Of a stretch of DNA of 64,000 nucleotides, positions 1-11,119 are shown piece by piece. The translations under genes were made by a program, and so were the position numbers. Each line of letters opens with the position of its first letter. Within the stretch, counting starts at the first letter, position 1. This DNA comes from Rossellomorea vietnamensis (GTDB lineage Bacteria > Bacillota > Bacilli > Bacillales > Bacillaceae_B). Location of the stretch: the NCBI RefSeq assembly GCF_001305855.1, contig NZ_LIXZ01000007.1:124001-188000 (forward strand), written 5' to 3'. The notes under the pieces were generated by a model. The model worked only from the letters and a program-made list of their open reading frames with translations. It searched no databases and was not told the origin of the DNA.

Positions 1-2
1 TC

Positions 3-155
3 ATCCCCCTTGGCATACCTGTACTGCCACTTCTTTTGATCAGGCTGGTGACCGCCATCCTGTTAACGATGGTGGTGGCGTATATCTGGAATAAAGTTGA
101 TGCTAAGAAAGAAAAGGAGCTGCATTATGAGCAGGATTACAACAATTCTATTTGA
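3..155 (+). CDS. C-terminal end of a membrane protein (YvoD-like by position), partial
   Basis: An open frame enters from the left edge and stops at TGA 153-155, overlapping the start of the next gene. The visible 50 residues contain a hydrophobic stretch ([20 protein letters not shown]) followed by a lysine-rich tail, so this is the last membrane helix and cytoplasmic end of an integral membrane protein. In B. subtilis the gene before ppaX is yvoD, a nucleoside-recognition-domain membrane protein; the identification here rests on gene order only. The translational overlap suggests it is cotranscribed with ppaX. Confidence 0.5.
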   Translation: MPLGIPVLPLLLIRLVTAILLTMVVAYIWNKVDAKKEKELHYEQDYNNSI

Positions 156-777
156 CTTGGATGGGACATTGATCAACACGAATGATCTGATCATTTCATC
201 CTTTTTGCATACATTGAATCATTATTATCCGGGGCAATACGGGGAAGAGGACGTTCATCCTTTTATGGGACCGCCACTTGAAGAGTCCTTCGGTGGATTG
301 GATCCCGATAAGATGGAAGAAATGTGTGCTCACTATCGTGCCTACAATCACGAGCATCATGATTCCCTCGTGACAGAGTTCGAGGGAGTCTATGAAACCG
401 TGAAGACCCTTTACGACAATGGATACAAATTAGCGATCGTGTCGACGAAGGTCCGTGATGTGGTATTGAAAGGATTGGATCTGATGAATCTTCGTCCGTT
501 CTTTGACGTCATCATCACCCTTGATGAGGTGGAGAACGCGAAGCCCCATCCAGAACCGATCGAAAAAGCATTGGTGCTATTGGGATCTTCCCCTTCTGAA
601 GCCATCATGATCGGAGACAATCACCACGACATTTTAGCCGGGAAAAATGCAGGCGTCCTGTCGGCAGGGGTTGCCTGGAGTGCCAAGGGAAGAGTACATC
701 TTGCCCACTACGAACCGGACTTCATGCTTGAAAACATGAAGGACTTACTAGCGATCGTGGGAGCCCCGACTGTATGA
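127..777 (+). CDS. ppaX: Pyrophosphatase PpaX (HAD family)
   Basis: HAD-superfamily hydrolase of 216 aa, the family length for PpaX, which cleaves the pyrophosphate released when HPr kinase/phosphorylase dephosphorylates Ser-P-HPr. Motif I is FDLDGTL near residue 9, motif II is the IVSTK segment, motif III/IV is KPHPEP followed by [12 protein letters not shown] 127 is chosen over the in-frame upstream ATG at 97 because AAGGAG lies just in front of it and the length then matches the family. Its last bases overlap the start of the acetyltransferase (ATGA), so the two are translationally coupled. hprK and lgt, its usual partners, should lie left of the window. Confidence 0.93.
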   Translation: MSRITTILFDLDGTLINTNDLIISSFLHTLNHYYPGQYGEEDVHPFMGPPLEESFGGLDPDKMEEMCAHYRAYNHEHHDSLVTEFEGVYETVKTLYDNGYKLAIVSTKVRDVVLKGLDLMNLRPFFDVIITLDEVENAKPHPEPIEKALVLLGSSPSEAIMIGDNHHDILAGKNAGVLSAGVAWSAKGRVHLAHYEPDFMLENMKDLLAIVGAPTV

Positions 778-1313
778 GACGGACGACCCGCTACCCTGTT
801 GAAGGAGCAAATTCCCTCTGGCATGTGTACAAAACCGTACCATTCGGGAAGGTCGTCAAAAATTTCATCGTCATCCAGCTTGCCCGTTACACGCCATTTT
901 TAGGAATGAAAAACTGGCTGTACAAGACGTTTCTGCGGATGAAGATCGGTGAACACACGTCCTTCGCCCTGATGGTGATGCTGGATGTGATGTTTCCGGA
1001 GAAGATTTCCGTTGGACGGAACACGGTCATCGGATATAATACGACGATTCTTGCCCATGAGTATTTGATCAAGGAGTACCGACTGGGAGAGGTGGAGATC
1101 GGATCGGAAGTGATGATCGGTGCCAACACGACGGTATTACCGGGCGTGAAGATCGGTGATGGTGCCATCGTCTCAGCGGGTACCCTCGTACATAAAGACG
1201 TCCCGGCAGGGGCCTTCGTCGGTGGGAACCCGATGAAAGTCATCTATACGAAAGACGAGTTGGCGGAAAGATGGCGGGAAGACAGCATCTATGGGTTGAA
1301 TAAAGAAGAATAA
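774..1313 (+). CDS. yvoF: Acyltransferase with left-handed beta-helix (YvoF-like)
   Basis: 179-aa protein with hexapeptide-repeat sequence (repeated I/V-G-x-x-x units such as [30 protein letters not shown]) and the GGNPMKVI ending typical of xenobiotic/serine-type O-acetyltransferases. These enzymes fold as a left-handed parallel beta-helix trimer and move an acetyl group from acetyl-CoA; the acceptor cannot be read from sequence. Start ATG 774 overlaps the ppaX stop. Position between ppaX and hisZ equals that of yvoF in B. subtilis. A strong terminator follows immediately, closing the hprK-type operon. Confidence 0.85.
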   Translation: MRRTTRYPVEGANSLWHVYKTVPFGKVVKNFIVIQLARYTPFLGMKNWLYKTFLRMKIGEHTSFALMVMLDVMFPEKISVGRNTVIGYNTTILAHEYLIKEYRLGEVEIGSEVMIGANTTVLPGVKIGDGAIVSAGTLVHKDVPAGAFVGGNPMKVIYTKDELAERWREDSIYGLNKEE

Positions 1314-1320
1314 GGGAAAA

Positions 1321-1357
1321 GGCAAAGATAGAGGATTCTGTCTTTGCCTTTTTTTAT
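1321..1357 (+). terminator. Rho-independent terminator after yvoF
   Basis: GGCAAAGATA pairs with TGTCTTTGCC around a short loop and is followed by TTTTTTTATTTTT. It starts eight bases after the yvoF stop and separates the ppaX operon from the histidine operon. Confidence 0.9.
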
Positions 1358-1542
1358 TTTTGCGAAAAGGGCAGGAAGTGCGACGGAATTTGTCGAATGG
1401 CAGATATATTGGATATTTGGCAGGTGAATAAATTTTGTCGCCGATATGTTCTGATATATTTTGAAAACAGCAGATAACTAAAGCCCCCACAGAACCTTCC
1501 AAGTCCTGCAACACTCCCCTGACAATTCCCCGCTCAAAACGG

Positions 1543-1571
1543 TTGACGAATAAAAAAAGAAACGCTACACT
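1543..1571 (+). promoter_or_regulatory. Predicted sigma-A promoter of the histidine operon
   Basis: TTGACG (1543-1548) and TACACT (1566-1571) are separated by exactly 17 bases. This predicts transcription starting near 1578, about 114 bases before hisZ. No T-box signature is visible in the resulting leader, so control is more likely by a DNA-binding repressor. Confidence 0.6.
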
Positions 1572-1588
1572 ACAAATAACTTTATTTT

Positions 1589-1609
1589 ATTAGCACATTA
1601 GCGAACTAA
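1589..1609 (+). promoter_or_regulatory. Candidate operator in the his leader
   Basis: The sequence ATTAGCACATTAGCGAACTAA just downstream of the predicted start site contains two ATTAGC direct repeats 8 bp apart and ends in CTAA, which is the complement of the TTAG that begins the repeat. A repressor bound here would block the hisZ promoter. TrpR-like HisR/YerC regulators control his genes in Bacillales; linking them to this site is an inference from position only. Confidence 0.3.
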
Positions 1610-1691
1610 AGGATTTCTGAATAATCGAGAAGTAGTAACAATCCCTCGTTAAGGGAAAAATAGATGAATTAATACGCCAAAGGTGGTTCTT

Positions 1692-2879
1692 ATGACGAAT
1701 TTATTTATGTTCGAGAAGCCATTGGGAATGAGAGATACATTTCCTGATTTATATGAGATCAAAGATCAGACGAAGAAGAAAATGGAACAGGCAATGAAGC
1801 TTTGGGGTTACCGGTTCATTGAAACCCCGAGCCTGGAGTATTATGAAACCGTCGGGGAAGCATCGGCGATCCTTGATCAACAGCTTTTCAAGCTATTGGA
1901 TCAACAGGGGCATACACTCGTGTTGAGGCCGGATATGACTGCCCCGATCGCGCGGGTTGCAGCGTCAAAATTATTAAAAGAAGAAGCCCCTCTCAGACTT
2001 GCCTATTCCAATTCAGTCTTCAGGGCCCAGCAGCGGGAAGGCGGGAGGCCGGCAGAATTTGAACAGGTGGGGATCGAATGCATCGGGGACGATTCTGTCA
2101 GTGCTGATGCCGAAGTGATCGCCCTTATGGTATCGGTTCTAAAAGAAGCAGGCTTGGAGCATTTCAAGATTTCCATCGGCCATATCGGGTTTGTACAGGA
2201 GCTGTTCACTCAGATCGTCGGTACGGAAGAAAGGGCAGACACGTTAAGAAGATATTTATATGAAAAAAATTACGTAGGCTACCGTCAGCATGTCAACGAA
2301 CTGGCCCTATCATCCATCGATAAAGAAAGGCTTTTCCGGTTCCTGCAATTACGGGGATCAGAAGATGTGCTCCGTGAAGCATATGATCTCCTCGAAGGAG
2401 GAAAAGGACTGGGTGCCTTGGAGCAGCTGAAAGATCTGTGGAGTATTTTAAAAGATTATGAAGTGGAGAAATATGTGAAATTCGACTTGAGTCTTGTCAG
2501 TCATATGAGCTATTATTCCGGCATTTTATTTGAAGTGTACGGGGAGAATGTCGGATTTGCCATCGGGAATGGCGGACGCTACAACAAGCTCCTTGAAAAA
2601 TTCGGTAAGAATTCCGGGGCAACAGGCTTCGGGTTACGTCTTGACTATGTGCTGGAAGCCATGCAGGTTGAATTATCTTCCACCCTTCAGCAGTGTGTCC
2701 TGTTCAGTGATGAGCGCAGGAGGGAAGCCATCAGCCTGGCCCGTGATTTGAGAAATAAAGGGGTCGAGGTTGTGCTGCAGAACTGGAAGGGTGTAGGAGA
2801 TGTGGACGAATTCACAAAGGGGTTCAGCAATGTCCACTTCGTCGTGGGACAGGACCGGAAAGGCGGTGAAACATCATGA
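1692..2879 (+). CDS. hisZ: ATP phosphoribosyltransferase regulatory subunit HisZ
   Basis: 395-aa paralogue of histidyl-tRNA synthetase that activates the short-form HisG and makes it sensitive to histidine. The class II synthetase motifs are recognisable ([45 protein letters not shown]) but the protein is shorter than a real HisRS and lacks the anticodon domain arrangement, and it sits first in a his operon. ATG 1692 is preceded by AAAGGTGG; an upstream in-frame GTG at 1683 overlaps that ribosome site and is less likely. It overlaps hisG by four bases (ATGA). Confidence 0.95.
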   Translation: MTNLFMFEKPLGMRDTFPDLYEIKDQTKKKMEQAMKLWGYRFIETPSLEYYETVGEASAILDQQLFKLLDQQGHTLVLRPDMTAPIARVAASKLLKEEAPLRLAYSNSVFRAQQREGGRPAEFEQVGIECIGDDSVSADAEVIALMVSVLKEAGLEHFKISIGHIGFVQELFTQIVGTEERADTLRRYLYEKNYVGYRQHVNELALSSIDKERLFRFLQLRGSEDVLREAYDLLEGGKGLGALEQLKDLWSILKDYEVEKYVKFDLSLVSHMSYYSGILFEVYGENVGFAIGNGGRYNKLLEKFGKNSGATGFGLRLDYVLEAMQVELSSTLQQCVLFSDERRREAISLARDLRNKGVEVVLQNWKGVGDVDEFTKGFSNVHFVVGQDRKGGETS

Positions 2880-3499
2880 GTTCGTTAACCATTGCCATGC
2901 CAAAAGGCAGGATATTTGAAGAAGCAGTGGAACTACTAAGGAAGGCCGACTATAATCTGCCTCCAGAATTCGATGATTCACGAAAGCTCATAATCGAGGT
3001 GCCCGAGGAGGACTTGCGTTTCATCCTCGCCAAACCGATGGATGTCCCGACTTATGTGGAGCATGGTGTGGCTGACTTAGGGATTGCCGGGAAGGACGTC
3101 ATGCTTGAAGAAGAAAGGGACGTCTACGAGCTCCTCGATCTTCGAATCAGTGGTTGTTATCTGGCGGTAGCGGGGCTGCCGAATACGAAAATGAGTGATG
3201 TGGCGCCGAAGATCGCAACCAAGTATCCGAATGTCGCTTCCTCCTATTTCCGGGAGCAGGGAGAGCAGGTGGAAATCATTAAATTGAACGGTTCCATCGA
3301 ACTCGCGCCGTTGATCGGGCTTGCCGACCGCATCGTCGATATAGTATCTACTGGTCGTACCCTGAAAGAAAACGGCCTGGTCGAATACGAAACCATCATC
3401 GGCATCACCTCACGCCTCATCGTCAACCCCGTCAGCTACCGGATGAAAGACGAAAAAATCGAAGACCTCGTCACCCGCCTCACCCGCATCATCGGGTGA
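2876..3499 (+). CDS. hisG: ATP phosphoribosyltransferase catalytic subunit HisG, short form
   Basis: 207 aa, the short form that depends on HisZ. It condenses ATP with PRPP in the first step of histidine synthesis. The start ([18 protein letters not shown]) and the PRPP-binding stretch [18 protein letters not shown] are typical. The stop codon lies inside the first GAGGGACGGACC repeat, so the repeat has inserted right at, or has become part of, the gene end. Confidence 0.96.
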   Translation: MSSLTIAMPKGRIFEEAVELLRKADYNLPPEFDDSRKLIIEVPEEDLRFILAKPMDVPTYVEHGVADLGIAGKDVMLEEERDVYELLDLRISGCYLAVAGLPNTKMSDVAPKIATKYPNVASSYFREQGEQVEIIKLNGSIELAPLIGLADRIVDIVSTGRTLKENGLVEYETIIGITSRLIVNPVSYRMKDEKIEDLVTRLTRIIG

Positions 3500-3647
3500 G
3501 GGACGGACCTCTCTTTTTAGAGTCCGGAATGTAGCGTTTGCAGGTATTTAAGAAGCTTTCGGGACGGAATATCGATGGAAATCGAGGTCCGTCCCTCTGA
3601 ATAGAGATTACATAGAGTGACTGGTCCTGATAAGAGGTCCGTCCCTC
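3498..3647 (+). repeat. GGGACGGACC repeat cluster between hisG and hisD
   Basis: The intergenic gap holds GAGGGACGGACCT at 3498-3510 and two inverse copies AGGTCCGTCCCTC at 3585-3597 and 3635-3647, with a partial GGGACGGA copy near 3561. Transcribed, these would form a large hairpin of about 100 nt. The same module recurs at 4946, 8339 and 11771. Confidence 0.85.
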
Positions 3648-3666
3648 ATAAAGGTTGGTGAATGTT

Positions 3667-4941
3667 GTGAAGATTATTAGGGATATTAGCGGGGCGTCGA
3701 TCAAGCGCTCTGTGGATAGTGGTACGGAGGAGCAGCGCAGGGCGGTCCAGGGGATCATTTCTGCTGTGAAAAAGGATGGAGACAAAGCGGTACGTGGGTA
3801 TACAGAGACATTCGATGGTGTCCATTTAGAGAACTACAAAGTGTCTGAGCGTGAGATAGAGGAAGCTTTCTCCTCTCTCGATCCGGAAATGATAGCGATC
3901 ATTGAAGAAGCGGCGGATAATATCCGGGACTTTCATGCACAGCAAAAGAGGTCGTCATGGTTTACAACAGATGAAGATGGAACGATGTTGGGTCAAAAGC
4001 TGACGCCTCTTGATTCGGTTGGTGTATACGTTCCGGGTGGGACCGCAGCCTATCCGTCATCCGTATTGATGAATGTCCTTCCGGCAAAAGTGGCCGGAGT
4101 GAAAAGAATTACAATGGTTTCACCTCCAGGCAAGGATGGAACGTTATCTCCGGGGGTTCTCGTGGCCGCGAAGGTAGCAGGAGTGGAGGAAATCTTTAAA
4201 GTCGGCGGCGCTCAGGCCGTGGCCGCACTTGCATACGGGACGGAATCCATCGCGCCTGTGGATAAAATCACGGGGCCGGGGAACATTTACGTTGCACTCG
4301 CCAAACGGGAAGTGTTCGGTGACGTGGATATTGATATGATTGCCGGGCCGAGTGAAATCGTGATCCTGGCCGACGGAAATCAGCGGGCAGATGAAATTGC
4401 TGCAGACCTCCTTTCCCAGGCGGAGCATGATGCCCTTGCTTCAGCAGTCCTGGTGACCAGTTCAGCGGCACTTGCGGAAGAGGTATCCGCTGAGGTTGAG
4501 CGTCAACTGGCAACTCTGCCCCGGGAAGAGATCGCCCGTCAATCGATCACGGATTTTGGTGCGATCTATGTGACGGGGGATATTGAAGAAGGAATCGACG
4601 TCGTCAATAAGCTTGCTGCAGAGCATGTAGAAATCTTAACGGAAAAACCCTTTGAAACGATGGCGAAAATTCGCCATGCCGGAGCGATCTTCCTTGGACG
4701 ATTCAGCTCTGAACCTGTCGGGGATTACTTTGCAGGGCCGAATCACGTTCTTCCGACGAACGGGACAGCCCGTTTCTCAAGTCCGTTGAATGTAGATGAA
4801 TTTATGAAAAAGACAAGTGTCATATCCTATAGTGAAACGGCACTGGAAAAAAACTACGGAAAAATCGCGAAACTTGCCCGATTAGAGGGTCTTGAAGCCC
4901 ATGCGAGGGCAGTGGAGATTCGATTCGATAAAGAAAAATAG
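3667..4941 (+). CDS. hisD: Histidinol dehydrogenase HisD
   Basis: About 424 aa; NAD- and zinc-dependent enzyme that oxidises L-histidinol twice to L-histidine. Family landmarks: [16 protein letters not shown], the [13 protein letters not shown] stretch, [17 protein letters not shown] (zinc/catalytic Gln-His), [10 protein letters not shown] and the final [14 protein letters not shown] 3667 is preferred because AAAGGTTGGTG lies six bases before it; TTG 3655 and GTG 3658 are inside that site. It follows the repeat-filled gap after hisG. Confidence 0.93.
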   Translation: MKIIRDISGASIKRSVDSGTEEQRRAVQGIISAVKKDGDKAVRGYTETFDGVHLENYKVSEREIEEAFSSLDPEMIAIIEEAADNIRDFHAQQKRSSWFTTDEDGTMLGQKLTPLDSVGVYVPGGTAAYPSSVLMNVLPAKVAGVKRITMVSPPGKDGTLSPGVLVAAKVAGVEEIFKVGGAQAVAALAYGTESIAPVDKITGPGNIYVALAKREVFGDVDIDMIAGPSEIVILADGNQRADEIAADLLSQAEHDALASAVLVTSSAALAEEVSAEVERQLATLPREEIARQSITDFGAIYVTGDIEEGIDVVNKLAAEHVEILTEKPFETMAKIRHAGAIFLGRFSSEPVGDYFAGPNHVLPTNGTARFSSPLNVDEFMKKTSVISYSETALEKNYGKIAKLARLEGLEAHARAVEIRFDKEK

Positions 4942-4945
4942 GGAA

Positions 4946-4979
4946 GAGGGACGGACCTTCAACGAGAGGTCCGTCCCTC
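4946..4979 (+). repeat. GGGACGGACC palindrome between hisD and hisB
   Basis: GAGGGACGGACCT (4946-4958) and AGGTCCGTCCCTC (4967-4979) form a perfect 13-bp inverted repeat with an 8-base loop. It has no T-run after it but is followed directly by the hisB ribosome site. Confidence 0.85.
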
Positions 4980-4996
4980 CAAAAAAGGAGGACATC

Positions 4997-5584
4997 ATGG
5001 TGAGAAGTGCAGAGATTGTGCGTAAGACGAATGAGACAGATATCCGGTTGAGTTTTGGAATCGACGGCGAAGGGAATTCGAAGATCGAGACAGGGGTCCC
5101 GTTCATGAGTCATATGATGGACCTGTTCACAAAGCACGGACAATTTGATTGTACGATCGAGGCCGACGGGGACACGGAGGTCGATGATCATCACACGACT
5201 GAGGATATCGGGATTTGCCTCGGACAGGCTCTGCTTGAGTCCCTGGGAGACAAGAAAGGCATCAAGCGTTATGGATCGGCCATGGTCCCGATGGATGAAG
5301 CCCTTGCCCAGGTCGTGGTGGATCTGAGCAACCGTCCTCATCTTGAATTCCGGGCAGAACTTCCAAGTCAGAAAGTGGGGACCTTCGATACGGAGCTTGT
5401 CCATGAATTCCTGTGGAAACTTGCCCTTGAAGCCCGGATGAATCTTCATGTTATCGTGCATTACGGTCACAATACCCACCATATCATTGAAGCGATCTTC
5501 AAAGCACTGGGACGGGCCCTCGATGAAGCGACCACGATCGATCCCCGGATAAAAGGGGTACCATCAACGAAGGGAATGTTATGA
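4997..5584 (+). CDS. hisB: Imidazoleglycerol-phosphate dehydratase HisB
   Basis: 195 aa, the monofunctional dehydratase length. It removes water from imidazole glycerol phosphate using a manganese centre. The two metal-binding motifs are present: DDHHTTEDIG near residue 70 and HNTHHIIEAIFKALGRAL near residue 160, with SGIPFMSHM-like GVPFMSHMMD at the front. ATG 4997 has AAAAAAGGAGG before it; the longer open frame starting at 4892 runs inside hisD and through the repeat and is rejected. Confidence 0.96.
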   Translation: MVRSAEIVRKTNETDIRLSFGIDGEGNSKIETGVPFMSHMMDLFTKHGQFDCTIEADGDTEVDDHHTTEDIGICLGQALLESLGDKKGIKRYGSAMVPMDEALAQVVVDLSNRPHLEFRAELPSQKVGTFDTELVHEFLWKLALEARMNLHVIVHYGHNTHHIIEAIFKALGRALDEATTIDPRIKGVPSTKGML

Positions 5585-5587
5585 TTC

Positions 5588-6223
5588 ATGATCGGAATTG
5601 TGGATTATGGAATGGGAAATCTGTTCAGCGTCAGTAAAGCGCTGGAACGGTTGAACGTCCCTTACTTTATAAGTGATGTGCAAGAAGAGTTATTGAGTGC
5701 GGGTGGATTGATTTTACCCGGGGTCGGTGCCTTTAAGGATGCCATGAGTCTTCTTGAAACCACTCATCTAAAAGAAACCATCCTTACGTTTGCGGAAAGC
5801 GGCAAGCCGCTCCTTGGGATTTGTTTAGGTATGCAGCTTCTTTTTGAAGAAAGCAGGGAACATGGAACGACGAAGGGATTGGCCCTGCTGCCCGGTGAAG
5901 TGCTACGCATTCCAAAAGAGGACAGAGACGGGAATGCCTACAAAGTCCCTCATATGGGCTGGAATCTTCTCTGTTACCAAAAAAGCTCCATCCTTTTAGA
6001 AGGGTTAGCGGAAGGCTATGTTTACTTCGTGCATTCTTATTATGTGCATGAAGGATCCAAAGACGTGATTGCGGCAAGCGCTGATTATGCAGGAGTTGAA
6101 ATCCCTGCCGTCGTGAGTCGTGACAATATTTACGGCATGCAGTTCCACCCTGAAAAAAGCGGGGAGCTTGGCATGCAGCTGTTAGAAAACTTTACAAAAC
6201 GAGTGAAGGAGAGGGTCTCATGA
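5588..6223 (+). CDS. hisH: Imidazole glycerol phosphate synthase subunit HisH (glutamine amidotransferase)
   Basis: 211-aa class I glutamine amidotransferase that supplies ammonia to HisF. The start [14 protein letters not shown], nucleophile motif [16 protein letters not shown] (Cys about residue 79) and the His-Glu of [10 protein letters not shown] are all in place. It lies three bases after hisB and overlaps hisA by four bases. Confidence 0.95.
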   Translation: MIGIVDYGMGNLFSVSKALERLNVPYFISDVQEELLSAGGLILPGVGAFKDAMSLLETTHLKETILTFAESGKPLLGICLGMQLLFEESREHGTTKGLALLPGEVLRIPKEDRDGNAYKVPHMGWNLLCYQKSSILLEGLAEGYVYFVHSYYVHEGSKDVIAASADYAGVEIPAVVSRDNIYGMQFHPEKSGELGMQLLENFTKRVKERVS

Positions 6224-6954
6224 GTTTTACAATCTATCCTGCCATTGATATGCGGGGCGGAAAATGCGTTCGTCTCATTCAGGGGGATTATAATCAGGAA
6301 ACGGTGTATGGAGACTCTCCCTTCGATATGGCAAAAAAATTCGCCGATGAAGGGGCCGAGTGGATTCATATGGTGGATCTTGACGGGGCAAAGGAAGGCA
6401 CCCGGATCAATGATGAATTCGTGATTGCCGTTGCAGAAAAACTACATGCCAAGGTACAGATCGGAGGAGGCATCCGCACGAAAGAGGATATCGAGCACTA
6501 TTTGAACAGGGGTGTCGACCGGGTCATCATTGGCAGCATTGCTGTTTCCAATACGGAACAAGTGAAAGAATGGCTTCGGGAATATGGGGATAAGATTGCC
6601 ATCGGATTAGACGCAAAGGATGGTTATGTAGCGACCCACGGCTGGCTGGAAACGTCTGCCCTTAAAGCCGTCGATCTTGGAAAGGAACTCGCAGAAGCCG
6701 GTGCGGAAACATTCATTTTTACCGATATTGCCACAGACGGAATGCTATCTGGTCCCAATGTTGAAGCGGTTGTGGATCTTGCCGAACAAACGGGGAAATC
6801 AGTGATTGCGTCTGGAGGCATTAGCTCACTGGAAGACTTAAAGACGTTAAAGGAATATGAATCCCGGGGTGTATCGGGTGCCATTTGCGGGAAATCCCTT
6901 TACACAGGGAAGTTCACTGTCAGTGAAGCTGTAAACGAGGTGAGGTCATGTTAA
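6220..6954 (+). CDS. hisA: ProFAR isomerase HisA
   Basis: 244-aa TIM barrel that isomerises the aminoaldose ProFAR to the aminoketose PRFAR. Two phosphate-binding halves are visible ([13 protein letters not shown] around residue 82 and [13 protein letters not shown] around residue 192). Catalytic Asp residues sit in [12 protein letters not shown] and TDIATDGML. The gene overlaps hisH in front and hisF behind, showing tight translational coupling. Confidence 0.96.
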   Translation: MSFTIYPAIDMRGGKCVRLIQGDYNQETVYGDSPFDMAKKFADEGAEWIHMVDLDGAKEGTRINDEFVIAVAEKLHAKVQIGGGIRTKEDIEHYLNRGVDRVIIGSIAVSNTEQVKEWLREYGDKIAIGLDAKDGYVATHGWLETSALKAVDLGKELAEAGAETFIFTDIATDGMLSGPNVEAVVDLAEQTGKSVIASGGISSLEDLKTLKEYESRGVSGAICGKSLYTGKFTVSEAVNEVRSC

Positions 6955-7706
6955 CGAAACGGATCGTCCCTTGCTTGGACGTAAAGGACGGCCGGGTGGT
7001 AAAAGGCATTCAGTTCATGGAGCTGCAAGATGCGGGGGACCCTGTTGAACTTGCCAAGGTATACGATGAGCAAGGCGCGGATGAACTGGTGTTCCTGGAT
7101 ATTTCCGCATCACATGAAGGCCGCAAAACCATGGTCGAGGTCGTTCAACATGTGGCAGCCGAATTAGCGATTCCTTTCACAGTGGGTGGTGGAATCAATT
7201 CTGTGGAGGATATGAAAGCGATCCTGCGGGCTGGGGCGGACAAAGTCTCCCTGAACACAGCTGCCGTACTTCGCCCTGAGCTTGTCCGGGAAGGGGCCGA
7301 CTACTTCGGCTCCCAATGTATCGTAGTTGCGATCGATGCCAAATATGATGAAGGAACCAAGGGGTGGAAGGTTTACACCCACGGAGGCAGGAAGCTGAAA
7401 GACCTTGATGCAGTTGAATGGGCGAAGGAAGTAGAAGCCCTCGGAGCGGGGGAAATCTTACTGACGAGCATGGACAGCGATGGAGAGAAGAAAGGTTTTA
7501 ATCTCGCTCTTACAAAGGCAGTCAGCGAAGCGGTGTCGATTCCTGTGATTGCTTCCGGCGGAGCGGGGAATGCCGGCCACTTTAAAGACGTGTTCACCGA
7601 AGGGAAAGCTGACGCTGCCCTGGCAGCTTCCATTTTTCATTATAAAGAAACGAGTGTAGAAGAAGTAAAAAGCTACTTACGAAAAGAAGAGGTGCATGTA
7701 CGATGA
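6948..7706 (+). CDS. hisF: Imidazole glycerol phosphate synthase subunit HisF (cyclase)
   Basis: 252-aa TIM barrel that closes the imidazole ring and releases AICAR, using ammonia from HisH. Diagnostic segments: [19 protein letters not shown] with catalytic Asp11, [26 protein letters not shown] with the second catalytic Asp, and IASGGAG. Overlaps hisA by seven bases and hisI by four. Confidence 0.96.
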   Translation: MLTKRIVPCLDVKDGRVVKGIQFMELQDAGDPVELAKVYDEQGADELVFLDISASHEGRKTMVEVVQHVAAELAIPFTVGGGINSVEDMKAILRAGADKVSLNTAAVLRPELVREGADYFGSQCIVVAIDAKYDEGTKGWKVYTHGGRKLKDLDAVEWAKEVEALGAGEILLTSMDSDGEKKGFNLALTKAVSEAVSIPVIASGGAGNAGHFKDVFTEGKADAALAASIFHYKETSVEEVKSYLRKEEVHVR

Positions 7707-8332
7707 CAAACACTGATTGGATCACATCCGTGAAGTACGACGACAAAGGCCTTGTGCCCGCCATCGTACAGGATGCTGTAACGAAAGATGTACTCACATT
7801 AGCCTATATGAATGAAACGTCACTTAAAAAAACCGTAGAGACAGGGGAAACCTGGTTCTATTCCAGGTCCCGCCAAGAGCTTTGGCATAAGGGGGAAACG
7901 AGCGGTAATACCCAAACTGTCGAGAATATCACGTGGGATTGTGATCAAGATGCCCTTCTGGTCCTCGTCTCGAAGAAAGGTCCTGCCTGCCATAAAGGTG
8001 AGGACAGCTGTTTCCATGAAAAAGTCTTTGGTAAGGAGAGAGCATCAAAAGAAAATATTCTTCTCATTTTGGAAAAACTTATTGAAACCCGTGAAATCGA
8101 GCGCCCGAAAGGAGCATACACAACCTACCTTTTTGAAGAAGGAGTCGACAAAATCCTTAAAAAAGTAGGAGAAGAAGCATCAGAAGTGATCATTGCCGCA
8201 AAAAACAGGGACAGTGAAGAATTGAAATGGGAGGTCGCCGACCTCTTCTACCACGTCCTCGTCCTATTAAGAGAACAAAAACTTCCACTCGAAACGGTCT
8301 TGGATGTCCTCGTGGAACGTCATAATAAATAA
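7703..8332 (+). CDS. hisI: Bifunctional phosphoribosyl-AMP cyclohydrolase / phosphoribosyl-ATP pyrophosphatase HisI(E)
   Basis: 209-aa fusion. Residues 1-110 are the cyclohydrolase with the zinc/magnesium motifs WDCDQDA and CHKGEDSCF; residues 115-209 are the pyrophosphohydrolase with [12 protein letters not shown] and [10 protein letters not shown]. Together they perform steps two and three of the pathway. It is the last his gene and is followed seven bases later by a perfect palindrome that can serve as terminator. Confidence 0.95.
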   Translation: MTNTDWITSVKYDDKGLVPAIVQDAVTKDVLTLAYMNETSLKKTVETGETWFYSRSRQELWHKGETSGNTQTVENITWDCDQDALLVLVSKKGPACHKGEDSCFHEKVFGKERASKENILLILEKLIETREIERPKGAYTTYLFEEGVDKILKKVGEEASEVIIAAKNRDSEELKWEVADLFYHVLVLLREQKLPLETVLDVLVERHNK

Positions 8333-8338
8333 CACACA

Positions 8339-8379
8339 GAGGGACGGACCTTCGCGCCAAGCGCGAAGGTCCGTCCCTC
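8339..8379 (+). repeat. Perfect 19-bp GGGACGGACC palindrome after the his operon
   Basis: GAGGGACGGACCTTCGCGC (8339-8357), three-base loop, then its exact complement (8361-8379). This is the best-preserved copy of the repeat that also occurs between hisG-hisD and hisD-hisB. It has no T-run, so it may end transcripts inefficiently or stabilise the 3' end. Confidence 0.9.
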
Positions 8380-8406
8380 AAAATATGGTAGTTTAGTACG
8401 GGTGTA

Positions 8407-8434
8407 TTGTATGATATACTACTGTAGTTATACT
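8407..8434 (+). promoter_or_regulatory. Possible promoter of the TPR gene
   Basis: TTGTAT (8407-8412) and TATACT (8429-8434) are spaced by 16 bases and lie 23 bases before the start codon with its CGGAGG ribosome site. Confidence 0.4.
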
Positions 8435-8456
8435 ATGAACGTTTCGGAGGACTTTG

Positions 8457-9968
8457 ATGAGAAAAGGGTCAAAATTAAGTAGTGAAGAAGCGAAAGTGTT
8501 GTCTTTTGTCCCGACTGGTGAGTATTACTACAACAAAGGGATGAAAGCTTATCAACGTCGTGAACTTAAAAAATCATTAAAATATTTAAATAGAGCATTT
8601 CAATTAGAACCGATTGAACCGATGATTGCCTGTCAGTTATCGATTGTGTATACGGAGCTTGGTGAATACAAGCGTTCCAATGATTTATTGCATAACATAC
8701 TAGAGGATCTCGATCCCCGTATGACGGAATGCCATTATTTCTTGGCCAATAACTATGCCCACCTAGGCTTATTTAAAGAGGCTTACGAACAGGTCTCCAC
8801 CTATCTTGAGAAAGAAGAATACGGTGAATTCGTCGAGGATGCCGAAGACTTGTTGGAGCTTCTGGAACTCGATTCCGACTTGATTGTGGATGATCTGTAT
8901 GAGCATGATGAGCTCATCGTCCAGCAGGAGAAAGCAAGGGAGCTCCTCGAATCCGGTCACTTCCAGAAAGCGGTGGATACGTTACAGGAGGTCATCCGGG
9001 ACTATCCTGAATTCTGGTCGGCTTATAATAATCTGGCCCTTGCCTACTTCTATCTGGGAGAAGTGGATAAAGCGTCCGCTACTCTGAAAGAGGTGCTTGA
9101 GAAGAATCCGGGTAATCTTCATGCGCTGTGCAATACGGCGGTCTTTTATTTCTATCAAAAGCGCCATGATGAGCTTGAACAACTGATCCAGGGTCTTGAG
9201 AAGGTCCGTCCCCTGCTCCATGAGCACCGTTACAAGCTCGGGGCCACATTTGCACTTGTGGGTCATTCTAAGCGTGCGTATGATTGGCTGAAGTCCCTTC
9301 AGAAGATCGGCTTTGAAGGCGACTCGAGCTTTTATTACTGGTTGTCTTATTCAGCTTATGAGACAGGTCATGAGGATACGGCCCGTAATGCGTGGAAAAA
9401 GGTACTGGATATCAACCCTGAAAAAGAAGGGCTCGAGCCTTGGAACGACCACAAACAGGCGGAAGGCTTTGAAAATCATGTCACTTCCATTTTGAAAAAG
9501 CTTCAAAGCGAGTATACGGAAGAGAAATTATTCGGCCTTTTCCTGACGTCCATCTCTGATAATCAAAGGGCCATCCTCACTCACGCAGATTTTTGTGATG
9601 TAGAGGATCTGTCGATTGTCGAGAAGGTGTATTTGGCGCAGGTATTGAATAGTAACGGCAACAGCTCGATCAAGGTGAATCAGGAAATCCAGAATATGCA
9701 TCAGGTCGCCCTTCATCTATATGGCGATCATCACCCGATCACGAGCGTGGAATCCGGTTTGTTCCTTACGTGGTTCACGATCGCCTACCGGGGCATCAAA
9801 GAACGGGAAACCTTCAAGAATGCCAAAGCATTTGCAGCGGCAACGGAATTCGTCTGGAACCGCCTCAGGAATGAAAAGGTGACGAAGAAGCAGCTTTGCG
9901 ACCGGTTCGACTTATCCACAAGCACACTGACAAAATATATAGCGGTCGTGGAAAGTTACCTGCCCTGA
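8457..9968 (+). CDS. TPR-repeat protein with C-terminal HTH-like segment (YvcD-like)
   Basis: 503-aa soluble protein. Several tetratricopeptide units are visible between about residues 20 and 320 (EYYYNKGMKAYQRRELKKS, AYNNLALAYFYLGEVDKA, ALCNTAVFYFYQ and others). The last 40 residues (KVTKKQLCDRFDLSTSTLTKYIAVVESYL) read like a helix-turn-helix. No enzyme motif and no signal peptide, so a scaffold or regulatory role is likely but unproven. ATG 8457 follows CGGAGG directly. The position between hisI and trxB equals that of yvcD in B. subtilis. Confidence 0.8.
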   Translation: MRKGSKLSSEEAKVLSFVPTGEYYYNKGMKAYQRRELKKSLKYLNRAFQLEPIEPMIACQLSIVYTELGEYKRSNDLLHNILEDLDPRMTECHYFLANNYAHLGLFKEAYEQVSTYLEKEEYGEFVEDAEDLLELLELDSDLIVDDLYEHDELIVQQEKARELLESGHFQKAVDTLQEVIRDYPEFWSAYNNLALAYFYLGEVDKASATLKEVLEKNPGNLHALCNTAVFYFYQKRHDELEQLIQGLEKVRPLLHEHRYKLGATFALVGHSKRAYDWLKSLQKIGFEGDSSFYYWLSYSAYETGHEDTARNAWKKVLDINPEKEGLEPWNDHKQAEGFENHVTSILKKLQSEYTEEKLFGLFLTSISDNQRAILTHADFCDVEDLSIVEKVYLAQVLNSNGNSSIKVNQEIQNMHQVALHLYGDHHPITSVESGLFLTWFTIAYRGIKERETFKNAKAFAAATEFVWNRLRNEKVTKKQLCDRFDLSTSTLTKYIAVVESYLP

Positions 9969-10081
9969 GCATATTTTTGGACGATATGAACCTATTTTTT
10001 ATAGGATAGGTGTAGGAAGTAAATACTATAGTTTGAAGGCTTCTGGACGCCATTCCAACCTTTGGCCATAGTATTGAATAA

Positions 10082-11068
<987 letters not shown>

Positions 11069-11078
11069 TGCAACTAAA

Positions 11079-11114
11079 GCCTTACGAAGGGAATACCTTC
11101 GTAAGGCTTTTTTT
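11079..11114 (+). terminator. Terminator after trxB
   Basis: GCCTTACGAAGG and CCTTCGTAAGGC form a 12-bp perfect stem with loop GAATA followed by TTTTTTT. In the other direction the A-run before it would also let it act for the small minus-strand gene next door. Confidence 0.92.
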
Positions 11115-11119
11115 ATAAT

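Noticed and set aside
1380..1690. T-box riboswitch in the his leader
   Set aside because: No AGGGTGGNACCGCG antiterminator sequence and no specifier-loop hairpin could be seen.
4820..5482. 220-aa minus-strand frame over hisD/hisB
   Set aside because: Antisense shadow of two certain genes and spans the palindromic repeat.
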